Both the position numbers and the translations under genes were made by a program. A stretch of DNA of 33,098 nucleotides from assembly GCA_017609225.1 (NCBI GenBank), contig JAFCEK010000002.1:1-33098 (forward strand), written 5' to 3'. Source of the DNA: Candidatus Aenigmatarchaeota archaeon. GTDB lineage: Archaea; Aenigmatarchaeota; Aenigmatarchaeia; QMZP01. Below are positions 1-8,904 of this stretch, piece by piece (the stretch's first letter is position 1; every line of letters starts with the position of its first letter). Below the pieces are notes generated by a model. That model saw nothing but the letters and a program-made list of their open reading frames with translations. It made no database searches and was not told the DNA's origin.

Positions 1-512
1 TTGCAGGCTTCAATGGACTGGAAACAGGGCTTGGCCTGATAATATTGAGCACCCTGGGGGTTGTGGCGCTTTTTGTTAACGGAACCATATGGCTTGCTGT
101 TATTGCATTTGCTGCTGCAGCTGCGCTTCTTGGTTTTCTGATATTCAACTGGTGCCCTGCAAGGGTTTTCCCTGGTGATTCCATGACATACAGCATAGGT
201 GCGCTTATTGCAAGCATAGCGATTGTTGGCAATATGGAGAAGATTGGCCTTATACTGTTCATACCATTCATACTGGATGCTATTCTTTCCCTTTGGCCAG
301 AATTTACAGGAAAGGGCAAGGTTGAGGCGTTTGGGAAGCCTAATCCTGACGGGAGTCTGGAGATGCCTTACAAAGGCATAAATGACATGACGCATGTGGC
401 AATGTTTGTGCTGAAAAAAGTAAAGAAAAAGGTTTATGAAGCCAATGTAACAGAATTTCTGCTTCTGTTTGAGCTTTTCTTTGTGCTGGTTGTTTTTGCT
501 TTCTTTGTCTGA
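1..512 (+). CDS. C-terminal part of DPAGT1/MraY-like GlcNAc-1-phosphate transferase (5' end outside window)
   Basis: The reading frame is open from base 3 to the TGA at 510-512, so the gene begins before the window; a TTG at 45 is probably internal. The first residues read AGFNGLETGLGLII, which matches the conserved NGLxG loop of the polyprenyl-phosphate GlcNAc-1-phosphate transferase family (eukaryotic Alg7/DPAGT1, bacterial MraY/WecA). A later PARVFPGDSMTYSIGA segment matches the family's second conserved loop, with the Asp that helps bind the UDP-sugar or metal. Several hydrophobic helices surround these loops. The expected role is to load the first GlcNAc-phosphate onto dolichyl phosphate at the cytoplasmic membrane for N-glycan assembly, which suits the sequon-rich surface protein at 3110-7084. 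Family assignment is fairly secure; exact donor and acceptor are inferred. Confidence 0.77.
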   Translation, partial: AGFNGLETGLGLIILSTLGVVALFVNGTIWLAVIAFAAAAALLGFLIFNWCPARVFPGDSMTYSIGALIASIAIVGNMEKIGLILFIPFILDAILSLWPEFTGKGKVEAFGKPNPDGSLEMPYKGINDMTHVAMFVLKKVKKKVYEANVTEFLLLFELFFVLVVFAFFV

Positions 513-513
513 T

Positions 514-969
514 TTATTCGCTTCTCCAGTTTTTGGATACCAGATATAAAATCCCTATTATCAGGGCTATTCCGAGAATCAGTACAAGGTTTTCGGATGT
601 TACAAAGCCATACGGGAGCCAGTCATTTATCAAATCTGTTCCCTGGTTTGCAAGGAATATTATTATAAGGGTTATTATAACCAGCAGCAGTCCTGTGTTT
701 ATGCCACCCTTACCCCCAACCTTCGGGAAGCTCTTCTTAATGAATCCTATCAAAAAAACAACAACAAACAGAACAACTGCATAGGGAAGCACTGCAAAAA
801 TAAATGTCACAAACTCGTACTGGCTTGCTGTAAAGAAAGCCAGAATAAGTGCTATAATCATCTTGGCGCCCTTGTTTTTGAAGGGAGCGCCCATCTCCAG
901 GGCGCCGTATGCTATTGCAAGTACCAAAAAGAACGGAATTGCAAAATCCATGAAATTGTACAGTACCAT
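514..969 (-). CDS. Small polytopic membrane protein, unknown function
   Basis: This 151-aa protein has an ATG at 969 and is almost entirely hydrophobic. About four membrane segments are visible, near residues 8-25, 36-75, 90-108 and 125-145, separated by short loops with basic residues (KNKG, KKSFPKVGGKGG). It ends in a short charged tail, SKNWRSE. It lies 9 bp downstream of the 243-aa membrane protein on the same strand and is probably cotranscribed with it. Its stop abuts the stop of the convergent transferase gene with one base between them. I recognise no catalytic motif or family. The pair may form a membrane complex, but that is only suggested by adjacency. Confidence 0.75.
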   Translation of the reverse strand: MVLYNFMDFAIPFFLVLAIAYGALEMGAPFKNKGAKMIIALILAFFTASQYEFVTFIFAVLPYAVVLFVVVFLIGFIKKSFPKVGGKGGINTGLLLVIITLIIIFLANQGTDLINDWLPYGFVTSENLVLILGIALIIGILYLVSKNWRSE

Positions 970-978
970 GCTAAAACC

Positions 979-1710
979 CTATGGCAATCTGCCGCCAGAT
1001 GCCTTTTTCTCTTCATAATCCATTTTTTCAAGTATTTTTTCCAGTTTCTTAACTTTTTCCTTAAGCCTTCCGCCAACAGGAACTCCGCCTATCATAAGTT
1101 TTTCCTTGTATTCGGATATTATGGCATAAGCCTCTCCTGACATGGCTGCATATGCCCTCCAGGCGCCAGGGTCTTCCTTCACTGCCTTTTGTATGTTTTC
1201 AAGTTCCTGTAATTTTAAATCAACCTTTTTTTCAAGGCTTTTTACTTCACCAAGCAGTTCAGCCTTACCTCTTTGGATAACCTGCTCTACAATGCCTTGT
1301 TTGCCGCTGGATCTCAGGGCAGACATGCTGCCGCCTTCTCCTCCGCCTTTGCCAAAATGTCCTCTTATGAAGTACCAGAATCCCCCAAGGATTATTATTA
1401 TTATGAACCAGATGTCAGAAAGCCAGAGGAATATTGGATACCATCCGTTAATTATTATGAATATATACACAGCAATCGCTATAAGCAGTCTCAGGCCCTG
1501 CGTAAGCTTTGTGCCATGAAGAACAGTGTTGCTCAGTATGTAAATGAACAGCAGGATTATGACTGTTGGAAAGAAGAAAAAATAAAGCAATGGTCCCAGC
1601 GGCTGCAGAACCTGATGGTATGGTGCCTGCACAAAACTCTGGCAGCTCTGCATGGACTGCGATGTAGGGCACAGAAACTGCATGAGCAGGTTCATTATGT
1701 CAATCGCCAT
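979..1710 (-). CDS. Membrane protein with C-terminal coiled coil, unknown function
   Basis: This is a 243-aa protein. A short N-terminal region with two close cysteines (CPTSQSMQSC) is followed by three hydrophobic helices at about residues 37-62, 72-92 and 95-114. A Gly-rich hinge (GKGGGEGG) comes next, then a long charged helical region from about 130 to 235 rich in Lys and Glu with heptad-like spacing (LGEVKSLEKKVDLKLQELE), probably a coiled coil. The layout suggests a membrane anchor with a cytoplasmic oligomerising rod. It is first in a two-gene unit with the 151-aa membrane protein. Its start lies in the divergent promoter region shared with the CorC-like gene, next to a perfect 16-bp palindrome. 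The function is unknown to me. Confidence 0.75.
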   Translation of the reverse strand: MAIDIMNLLMQFLCPTSQSMQSCQSFVQAPYHQVLQPLGPLLYFFFFPTVIILLFIYILSNTVLHGTKLTQGLRLLIAIAVYIFIIINGWYPIFLWLSDIWFIIIIILGGFWYFIRGHFGKGGGEGGSMSALRSSGKQGIVEQVIQRGKAELLGEVKSLEKKVDLKLQELENIQKAVKEDPGAWRAYAAMSGEAYAIISEYKEKLMIGGVPVGGRLKEKVKKLEKILEKMDYEEKKASGGRLP

Positions 1711-1811
1711 GTTTAAAATATGTATCCAAATGCTTAAATTGGTTCATGAACCAACTGGCTGCAGGAGATAATATTATAACAGGTTACCAATTATAATACG
1801 GGTAGTATAAA
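1711..1811. promoter_or_regulatory. Divergent promoter region with perfect 16-bp palindrome
   Basis: This 101-bp region separates the minus-strand membrane protein (start 1710) from the plus-strand CorC-like gene (start 1812). It contains TTGGTTCATGAACCAA at 1739-1754, a perfect 16-bp inverted repeat. On the minus strand a TATA-like stretch (CCAATTTAAGC) overlaps one side of the palindrome about 25-30 bp before the 1710 start. On the plus strand a TAATATTATAA box at about 1768-1778 suits the 1812 start. The geometry is that of an operator able to block TBP/TFB binding. This is inferred from sequence only. Confidence 0.5.
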
Positions 1812-3068
1812 ATGCTGCTGGAAATTGCTATTCTGGTTATACTTATAATTTTGTCGGCTTTTTTCTCTGGAACAGAGATAGCATTGTTTTCGCTGAGTGA
1901 TGTAAAGGTTAAGAAGCTCATAAAGGCAAGAAAAAAAGGAGCCAAAACACTGAAGAAGCTGAAATCAAGGCCGCACAGACTGCTTGTGACCATACTGATA
2001 GGAAACAATATAGTTAATATAGGGGCGGCCTCTCTTGCAACAGTGGTTGCCACCAATACATTCGGCTCTTCAGGCATGGGAATAGCAACAGGTATAATGA
2101 CATTCCTTATACTTGTTTTTGGGGAGATTGCACCAAAATCGTTTTTTCATCAAAAGGCTGAAAGCATGTCGCTGCTTGTTGCAAAGCCCATATACATTCT
2201 CTCATATGTTCTTTATCCCATTATAGTGTTTCTTGATCTGATAAGCAGGGGAATAATGAGAATTGCAGGGGTGAAAAGGATCAAGGATGAGATAACAGAA
2301 GAGGAGGTAATGGCTGCATTGTCCCTTGGTGCCGAGGCAGGGGTAATAGAAAGGGATGAAGAGGAAATGATTGAGAATATAATAGATTTTGGTGACAACA
2401 GAGTCAGGGATGTTATGACTCCCATAAAGAAAACAGTAACCATGAGCTCTGACAAGAAGCTGATGCATGTGATAACAAAGATACTTGAAACCAGGTATTC
2501 AAGGATTCCCGTATACAGAAAAAACATCAACAACATCATAGGGATAGTGAATCTGAGAAGCATAATGAAGCATGTAAAAAGAAAGGATTTTGATGTGAGC
2601 GTGGACAGGCTTGTATATCCTGTTATCTTTGTAAAAGAGGATGATATGCTTGATGATGTGCTTGATTTGCTGAAGGAAAACGCAACCCATATGGCAATAG
2701 TGCTTGACAAAAAAAGGAAGGTAAAAGGTGTTGTGACTATGGAGGACCTGCTGGAGGAAATAGTAGGGGAAATATATGATGAGTCTGATATCAAGAGGGT
2801 AAAGATACACTTCATAGACAGAAAAACAGCAATAGTTAACGGAAACACGCTGATAAAAGAGCTGCAGGAGGAGATAGGAATCCCTTTAAAGGGCAGGGGA
2901 TTCAGTATCTCTGATGTTGTTTCTGCAAGGTTTAATCAAAAGCCAAAGAAAGGGCAGAAAATAGAGCTGAAAAACTTTGTTCTGACTGTTCTTTCTGTTA
3001 GTAAAAACAATCCTGCAAAAATAAACAGAATAAAAATAGTAAAGAAGAGGGGAAAAATAAAGAAATAG
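1812..3068 (+). CDS. CorC/HlyC family membrane protein (DUF21-CBS-CorC_HlyC), probable metal ion transporter
   Basis: The 418-aa protein has the full architecture of the CNNM/CorC family. Residues 1-150 form the DUF21 transmembrane domain with the characteristic FFSGTEIALFSLS (17-29) and GEIAPKSFF (104-112) motifs. Residues about 195-315 form a paired CBS domain beginning VRDVMTP. A TMEDLLEEIVGEIYDE linker (309-324) and a C-terminal CorC_HlyC domain (about 330-400) complete it. Members export Mg2+ or couple Na+ to Mg2+ movement, with the CBS pair sensing ATP-Mg. The length is normal for the family. A Lys/Arg-rich tail (KIVKKRGKIKK) ends the protein. It sits alone on the plus strand after the palindrome-bearing promoter and is followed 41 bp later by the giant surface protein. 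The old 'hemolysin' label for this family should not be read as toxin function. Confidence 0.92.
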   Translation: MLLEIAILVILIILSAFFSGTEIALFSLSDVKVKKLIKARKKGAKTLKKLKSRPHRLLVTILIGNNIVNIGAASLATVVATNTFGSSGMGIATGIMTFLILVFGEIAPKSFFHQKAESMSLLVAKPIYILSYVLYPIIVFLDLISRGIMRIAGVKRIKDEITEEEVMAALSLGAEAGVIERDEEEMIENIIDFGDNRVRDVMTPIKKTVTMSSDKKLMHVITKILETRYSRIPVYRKNINNIIGIVNLRSIMKHVKRKDFDVSVDRLVYPVIFVKEDDMLDDVLDLLKENATHMAIVLDKKRKVKGVVTMEDLLEEIVGEIYDESDIKRVKIHFIDRKTAIVNGNTLIKELQEEIGIPLKGRGFSISDVVSARFNQKPKKGQKIELKNFVLTVLSVSKNNPAKINRIKIVKKRGKIKK

Positions 3069-3109
3069 TTTCTGCTTTTTTGAAGCATTGAAAATTTATA
3101 ATTCAGAAC

Positions 3110-6100
3110 ATGCAAAGAAAAGTATTTAAATTAAAAATACAAGATGATTTTATGTTTGGAAGGGGGCTTTCCGGATTTGCTGGATTTGGGTTTGTATCCA
3201 TATCTTTCATGCTGATTCTGTTTCTCTGTTTTTTAGCATTTCCTGTTTTCAGCGCTTACAGTGCATATGGAAATTTCAGTGTCCAGAATGAAACCGTGTA
3301 TGTGAACTGGTCAAGCGGCTTTGTGAATGTAACATCTTATACAGATTACATTAACATAAGTATAATAAATACATCAACAGGAGTTTTTTCACTCTATTAT
3401 CAGAATGACAGCAGTCTTTACTGGAATGGTTCATATTCGAATCTGACGGAAACAACATATTCATACTGTTTTTCTGCTGTTGGTTTTCCTGGCATGAAGT
3501 TTATTGTGCAAAACGGCTCTATGGCATACAGCAATGTTAACTTTAATGTAAGCAATGGAACAAGCACCAACTTCACAATAACAGCACATATGCTGTGCCC
3601 CCCCGGAAGGTATTCAGGGAATGTCACATTGAACAACACAAATCATACATATGCAAATGATTCTGTGAACATCATGGTTACATTTGATATACCAATAAGC
3701 AGGCATAATGTTCTGAACGAAACAACATATACAGGATGGCTGAAAGGCAAAATTCCATTATACAATGAAACCGGGACGAATGAAACATACCACAAATATT
3801 ACATGAATACAAGCGAGCTGGAGAATGTGTCAGGCTTCACTGCAACAATGACAGGGTATACAGATGACCTGGATTTGTTTTTATTTGATGAGAACGGCGT
3901 ACTTATAAACCAGAGCATAAACAAAAGCTCTCTGAATGAGGAAATATCTTTTGCAAGGTTCCCTTCCCCAAATTCCGGTGTTATGTGGGAGTTCAGGGTT
4001 TATGGTAATGTCACATCTTCTGCGCTTCAAAACTATAATATATCCTTATATTTCACCACGCTTGATGCCCTGAACAGCTCCAATGAAAGCCAGAGAATCA
4101 ATTCACTGAATTTTGGAGCATTAATTTCAAATCAGAGCAATTCAAGTGAAGTGTTCAGGCTTGCGAACATGGATGACCAGAACCTGACAAACGTGAATGA
4201 AACAAAGGAGCTTTATCATATAAAAATCTGGAACAATGGCTCAACCGGATACAATGAAACGAGAAACTTTACTGATTTCCTTGTTGTGAATTTCACTGAA
4301 AGAATTGAGGTCAGCATAGAATGGGGTCCTGAATCAGGAAAAAACATAACCGACTGGGACCTTTATCTCTATGACAACTCAGGCAATCTTATAAACAGCT
4401 CAACATCAAAGTACATAAATGCAAACATCACAAACGGGACAAGAACAGAATATATAACATACAGCGGTCCGTTTAACTCAAGCAATGATGGCTTCTGGAA
4501 GATATATGTTGTAAATATGACATCTGCAACAGGTGCTGGCCATAGTTTATACAAGGTGAGGGCAAAGATGTGGCTTAATGCATCTGCATGGATAAACACA
4601 AACTTTACTGCAAACACATCGTTTGCCGGGAATGCCACAGGAGGGAATTCAAGCTATGATGTGAATGTAACAATAACAGTGCCTTCAAGAAATATTATAA
4701 ACGGCAGCTACAGGGGGTTCCTTATATACAGCAATGGAAGCGGATGGAAATTTATGCTGCCTCTTAAATTTGATGTTTATGCAGGCATGCTTATAATGAA
4801 CAATTCTATTAGCAATGCGACATATGCTTTCAGGGACAACATAGGATTCAACAAAACCATAAACATAAGCATACCTTATGAAAATATCGGCGGCCTGACT
4901 ATATATTATAATGAATCCAGTTCATATTCTCTTGTGAACACTAACAATGCATCTGCATACATAAATTTTAGCGTGGAGCTGCCTGGAGGAAGCGACAGGG
5001 CTATAAACCCGGGAGAAAACAGCACAATAAACATAACAATCTATCTTGATGTAGATAAAACAGGGAACCAGGAAGGGGTATATACAGGGAATATAACCTT
5101 TTTCACAAACACAACAAATGAAACGAAAAGCTCTTATCCTTACAGTGTATTTACGCAAACAATAACCCTGAACCTTTCACGCTATCTTGATGTTTCACTG
5201 GACAGCATAACACCAACCAACATAAACGGAACAGCGCAGCCTGTTACATTTACATTATCCGTAAGGCTTGCAAACGGCACAGTGATATCAAAGAATAATA
5301 TAATGAACTATCAGAACTTCACATCTGTTTCTGTAAGGGAAACGAATGTTTCATCATATACCCAGTCATTCAGCTCTATAGAATCTGCTGTTGGCTCTTC
5401 TGCATGCGGCGTAAGCACATGCAGCATAAATGCAACATCATACTCGGGCCTTAAGGGGGGAAATTTCAATGTAACTGTTTCTGTGAGCTGGAACACATCC
5501 ATGTACAGCGATGGGTATGGTGCACAGGAGCTTACAGGCAGGGTAACAAACGGCAGCCTTTATGTCCAGGAGCTTGGCTTGTATATAATAGCACTGAACA
5601 GCACAAGCATTGGTGTAATAAACGAGGGAAGCTACAAGTACTTTTATGTTGGTTTGATAAATTATGGGAACAGGTCGGCTGCCATAACAGCAGACCAGAT
5701 ATCATTCAACAAGGGCAGCTGCCAGGTAACGCTTGCCACATCCAGCAGCTACAGCAACTGCTCTGTTTCTGCTTTTAACACATCAACATACAATTATACT
5801 TTGGCTGGTCTTGCTACACAGCAATGTTATTTTTACTGGAGGATTACAGGGAATTCTGTAAGCTCTGATTCCTCGTGTTCAGATGCCAGCATACAGGTTA
5901 ACACAGACAATGTATACAACAGCATGACAGGGATATCTCTTACTGTAAATAATACAGGAACAGGCTCATCCTCCAGCAGTTCAAATCCTTCGGAAACTGT
6001 CAACAGGTCACTGTCAATACTTGCATATCCTTCGCATATTTCAATAAAGCTTAATGAAACAAACACATCAGCAATAACAGTAAGCAATACAGGCAATGTT

Positions 6101-7084
6101 TCCATTACAGCCCAGCTCAGCGTTATATTTACAGAACTGCAGAATGCAAGTGTATACATAACTCCAAGCAACTGCAGCCTGAGTTCAACAGGCACAAGCT
6201 GCATATTTACAGTAAAAATAAATGTTTCAAACACAACCCTGCTGGGCAACTACAGCGGGATTTTCAAGGCTGTTTCCACTACACACTCAAGTGTATACAG
6301 TACAAAGGATTTTGTGCTTTCTGTTCTTCCAACACCTGAAAGAGAAGAGGAGATAAATTATTCATATACCGAATACTTTAATGACTTTCTGAATCTGAGT
6401 TCGGTGTTTGAAGGGATAAAAGCATCCGGCCTTGTTTCTGAAGATAATATAAGCAAGGTTGAACTGCTTCTGAACCAGACAAACGAAACAATAAACCAGA
6501 TGAAAGCATATATATCAGCAGGTGACTTTGTATCAGCTGAGGGGTTGCTGGAAGACCTTAAACTAAAACTTGACAGGATAAGAACAGAAATCCTGCTTCT
6601 TTCAGAGGAGGAACAGGTAAAGATGGAGGCAGCTGCAAGCGGAATCTGGATATGGGTTGTGATAGTTATTGTGATTATAGGTGCAGCTGGTCTGTTAATT
6701 TATATGTTTCTGCCTCCTGAAGGCTACAAGCATGGGCGTGGGTTTATTCCAAAAAAAGAGCGCGACATGCGAAGCAGGATAAAGGAACTGCTGAAAAAAT
6801 TCATATCAAAATTCAGGGGGAGTGGGGAAGGCATAAAATCCGTTAGAAAGGCCTTTAAGAGAAAATCCGGTTATAAATTCAAACCGCACAGATACTCCAA
6901 TGGATATGAAAGGGTGGGCGGCTACAAATATTCATATGGATCTGCGATTAACAATATCAGAATGCCTGAACTTCCAAGGATGAGGTCAGGATTTCTTAAA
7001 AAACTGGGTTCAATAAGGAAAATAGCAAGAAGGAGGCAAAGGGAGCAGAGATTTATTTATGAGTTTGTGCCTGTTTCCCAGTAA
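3110..7084 (+). CDS. Giant N-glycosylation-sequon-rich membrane-anchored surface protein
   Basis: The 1324-aa product begins with a signal-peptide-like hydrophobic segment (about residues 22-46), followed by more than 1100 extracellular residues very rich in Asn, Ser and Thr, with dozens of N-x-S/T sequons. Two segments, at about 241-265 (TDDLDLFLFDENGVLI) and 402-430 (DWDLYLYDNSGNLI), resemble the PPC-type beta-sandwich. A poly-Ser linker near 960 is followed by an NEW/CARDB-like module with SNTGNVSITAQLSV. Residues about 1095-1177 look like a helical or coiled-coil stalk. One membrane helix follows (about 1178-1200, WIWVVIVIVIIGAAGLLIYM), then a strongly basic tail of about 124 residues ending at 1324. 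This is probably an S-layer-associated or adhesin-like protein. A second ATG at 3152 has a TATA-like tatttaaat about 28 bp upstream and would give a cleaner signal peptide, so the true start may be 3152. Confidence 0.82.
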   Translation: MQRKVFKLKIQDDFMFGRGLSGFAGFGFVSISFMLILFLCFLAFPVFSAYSAYGNFSVQNETVYVNWSSGFVNVTSYTDYINISIINTSTGVFSLYYQNDSSLYWNGSYSNLTETTYSYCFSAVGFPGMKFIVQNGSMAYSNVNFNVSNGTSTNFTITAHMLCPPGRYSGNVTLNNTNHTYANDSVNIMVTFDIPISRHNVLNETTYTGWLKGKIPLYNETGTNETYHKYYMNTSELENVSGFTATMTGYTDDLDLFLFDENGVLINQSINKSSLNEEISFARFPSPNSGVMWEFRVYGNVTSSALQNYNISLYFTTLDALNSSNESQRINSLNFGALISNQSNSSEVFRLANMDDQNLTNVNETKELYHIKIWNNGSTGYNETRNFTDFLVVNFTERIEVSIEWGPESGKNITDWDLYLYDNSGNLINSSTSKYINANITNGTRTEYITYSGPFNSSNDGFWKIYVVNMTSATGAGHSLYKVRAKMWLNASAWINTNFTANTSFAGNATGGNSSYDVNVTITVPSRNIINGSYRGFLIYSNGSGWKFMLPLKFDVYAGMLIMNNSISNATYAFRDNIGFNKTINISIPYENIGGLTIYYNESSSYSLVNTNNASAYINFSVELPGGSDRAINPGENSTINITIYLDVDKTGNQEGVYTGNITFFTNTTNETKSSYPYSVFTQTITLNLSRYLDVSLDSITPTNINGTAQPVTFTLSVRLANGTVISKNNIMNYQNFTSVSVRETNVSSYTQSFSSIESAVGSSACGVSTCSINATSYSGLKGGNFNVTVSVSWNTSMYSDGYGAQELTGRVTNGSLYVQELGLYIIALNSTSIGVINEGSYKYFYVGLINYGNRSAAITADQISFNKGSCQVTLATSSSYSNCSVSAFNTSTYNYTLAGLATQQCYFYWRITGNSVSSDSSCSDASIQVNTDNVYNSMTGISLTVNNTGTGSSSSSSNPSETVNRSLSILAYPSHISIKLNETNTSAITVSNTGNVSITAQLSVIFTELQNASVYITPSNCSLSSTGTSCIFTVKINVSNTTLLGNYSGIFKAVSTTHSSVYSTKDFVLSVLPTPEREEEINYSYTEYFNDFLNLSSVFEGIKASGLVSEDNISKVELLLNQTNETINQMKAYISAGDFVSAEGLLEDLKLKLDRIRTEILLLSEEEQVKMEAAASGIWIWVVIVIVIIGAAGLLIYMFLPPEGYKHGRGFIPKKERDMRSRIKELLKKFISKFRGSGEGIKSVRKAFKRKSGYKFKPHRYSNGYERVGGYKYSYGSAINNIRMPELPRMRSGFLKKLGSIRKIARRRQREQRFIYEFVPVSQ

Positions 7085-7113
7085 ATAGCTTTTGGGTTTT
7101 TAGCTGAGTAAAA

Positions 7114-8904
7114 TTATTCCCTGCCTGTAAGTGTTTCCACTATTTTTGCATAGGCAGGCCTTGTTATCAGTATTCCTATCAGCACACCCACAACAGTGGT
7201 TATGGCAAAGCCCCTTACCAGTCCAATACCAAGAAACATCAGAGGCATCATGGCTGCTATGGTTGTTGCTGCAGCTCCGAATATGATGAAGAATGCCATT
7301 TTAATTTTATCCTTTATTGTATATGCCCGTTTTTCCTCCTTGCCTGACATGGTTTCATCCGCAATTATTATCTGATGGTCAACACTTGTTCCCAGGGCTG
7401 CTATCATCCCGCCTATGGCCGGAAGGTCTATGGTCCATGACATTAAACCAAGAAGTGGTATAAGTATTGCGCCAACCCATGCATATATGTCTATTTCATG
7501 CTTCTTCCACCATGCAGTTGATATAAGAAGGAAATTTAAAACAAGTATTACTGCCCATATCATTGAATCTCCTGTTGATGCAACTCCAAGTATTATAATA
7601 ACCTCTGACATTCCTATAAGCACAAGGGGTATGGAAATCTTCAGGCTTCTGTATCTGACAAAAACAATGATTATTACAATTACTGCTGCAATGCCTGCTG
7701 CACAAAAAGCGGAATTAAAGAAGCCCTCACCAAGCCTTGGTGAAATAACATCAACAGAAACTGTTTCAATCTTGACGGGAAGCTCCCCTGACCTCAGTAT
7801 GGTCTGAAGTCTCAGTTTTTCCTCCACAGCATCCTCTTTTTGCTGCCTTGTTCCTGTAATCTGTGGTGTCTGGTAAACCCTGCCTCCCAAATCTGCTCCA
7901 ATCCTCAGGTCGGAAACAAGCTTATCATCAAGGTATAAATATATTTTTGAGTCAAGGTATTCCTCGCCTGTCTGAATGTCAACATATCTTGGGATGCCTG
8001 CTGTTACATCAGCAAATCTCTCTGCACCTTCAAGCGACACCGATATAACAAAATAGAACTGATACACATTCCCGAGCGGTCTTATGCCTGACCTTTGGGG
8101 GTCTGAATAGACGATCTCTATGTCTTTTCCCGTGTAAACCGTTGCCAGAAGTATTATTTTGTTTCCTGTTTTGTTCGCATACTGGAATTCCATGCCTCTG
8201 AAATTGAATGTCTGGTTCAGATAAAGAACTGTGTTGTTGATTTCAATGCTGTTGTTATATACAATCACAGGATAGCTGCTTTCGCCCAGAACCAGCGTTC
8301 CTCTGCTGTCAGATATCTCTATGGGCTTCTCAACCTTTGCCTCAAATCTTCCCTGTTTTGACAGCAGGTTTTCAATCACCTCTCCGCCTATGCCTGCTGC
8401 CTCTATCTGCACATAATAATTTTCTCCGGATTTTATGCTGTAAAACCCTATCTCTCTCAGGCCGTAAAGATTTGCCCTTGTCTGAAGCGTTGATATTATC
8501 TGGTCTATTGTATCAGCTGTGTCATTTTCCTTTGGCTTGAGTATTATCCTTGTTCCTCCGCGCAGGTCAAGGCCAAGGTCCAGGTTTGTTCTTTCAATAT
8601 CTGTTGCATCTATCCCAAGGCTGTTATTCACATCAAAAATGTATTTTTTTCCGTTTGCTGTAAGGGAAACCTTTCCTGTTAGGTTTTCTGTTTTTAAGGC
8701 CCATTCATCATAGTTTTTTATTTTTTGTCCGTTCAGGGCTGTTATTATCATGCCCTGCTCCAGTTCGCCAAACGCCGGCGAGTTTTCTGAAACATAAACT
8801 ATTTCAACGCCGTTTCTTCCGTATGGATATGCCTTCATGCCTATTGCAAGCACTGCACCAATCACCATTATTACCAGAAGCCATACACGCCAGTACTTAA
8901 GCAT
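7114..8904 (-). CDS. secD: Protein-export membrane protein SecD
   Basis: The 596-aa protein has an N-terminal membrane helix (about 5-24) and a short PDZ-like stretch (about 33-90, VSENSPAFGELEQGMIITALNG). The SecD motif DLGLDLRGG lies at 109-117. A large extracytoplasmic P1-like domain runs to about 390, and six C-terminal membrane segments carry GTSVDHQIIIADE at 505-517, the conserved TM4-like motif of RND-family export proteins. SecD works with SecF beside SecYE to finish export and release of secreted proteins; archaea have SecDF but no SecA. It overlaps the end of the upstream secF gene by 8 bp, so the two are cotranscribed. The size is typical for archaeal SecD. Function is secure from motifs and pairing. 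Confidence 0.95.
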   Translation of the reverse strand: MLKYWRVWLLVIMVIGAVLAIGMKAYPYGRNGVEIVYVSENSPAFGELEQGMIITALNGQKIKNYDEWALKTENLTGKVSLTANGKKYIFDVNNSLGIDATDIERTNLDLGLDLRGGTRIILKPKENDTADTIDQIISTLQTRANLYGLREIGFYSIKSGENYYVQIEAAGIGGEVIENLLSKQGRFEAKVEKPIEISDSRGTLVLGESSYPVIVYNNSIEINNTVLYLNQTFNFRGMEFQYANKTGNKIILLATVYTGKDIEIVYSDPQRSGIRPLGNVYQFYFVISVSLEGAERFADVTAGIPRYVDIQTGEEYLDSKIYLYLDDKLVSDLRIGADLGGRVYQTPQITGTRQQKEDAVEEKLRLQTILRSGELPVKIETVSVDVISPRLGEGFFNSAFCAAGIAAVIVIIIVFVRYRSLKISIPLVLIGMSEVIIILGVASTGDSMIWAVILVLNFLLISTAWWKKHEIDIYAWVGAILIPLLGLMSWTIDLPAIGGMIAALGTSVDHQIIIADETMSGKEEKRAYTIKDKIKMAFFIIFGAAATTIAAMMPLMFLGIGLVRGFAITTVVGVLIGILITRPAYAKIVETLTGRE

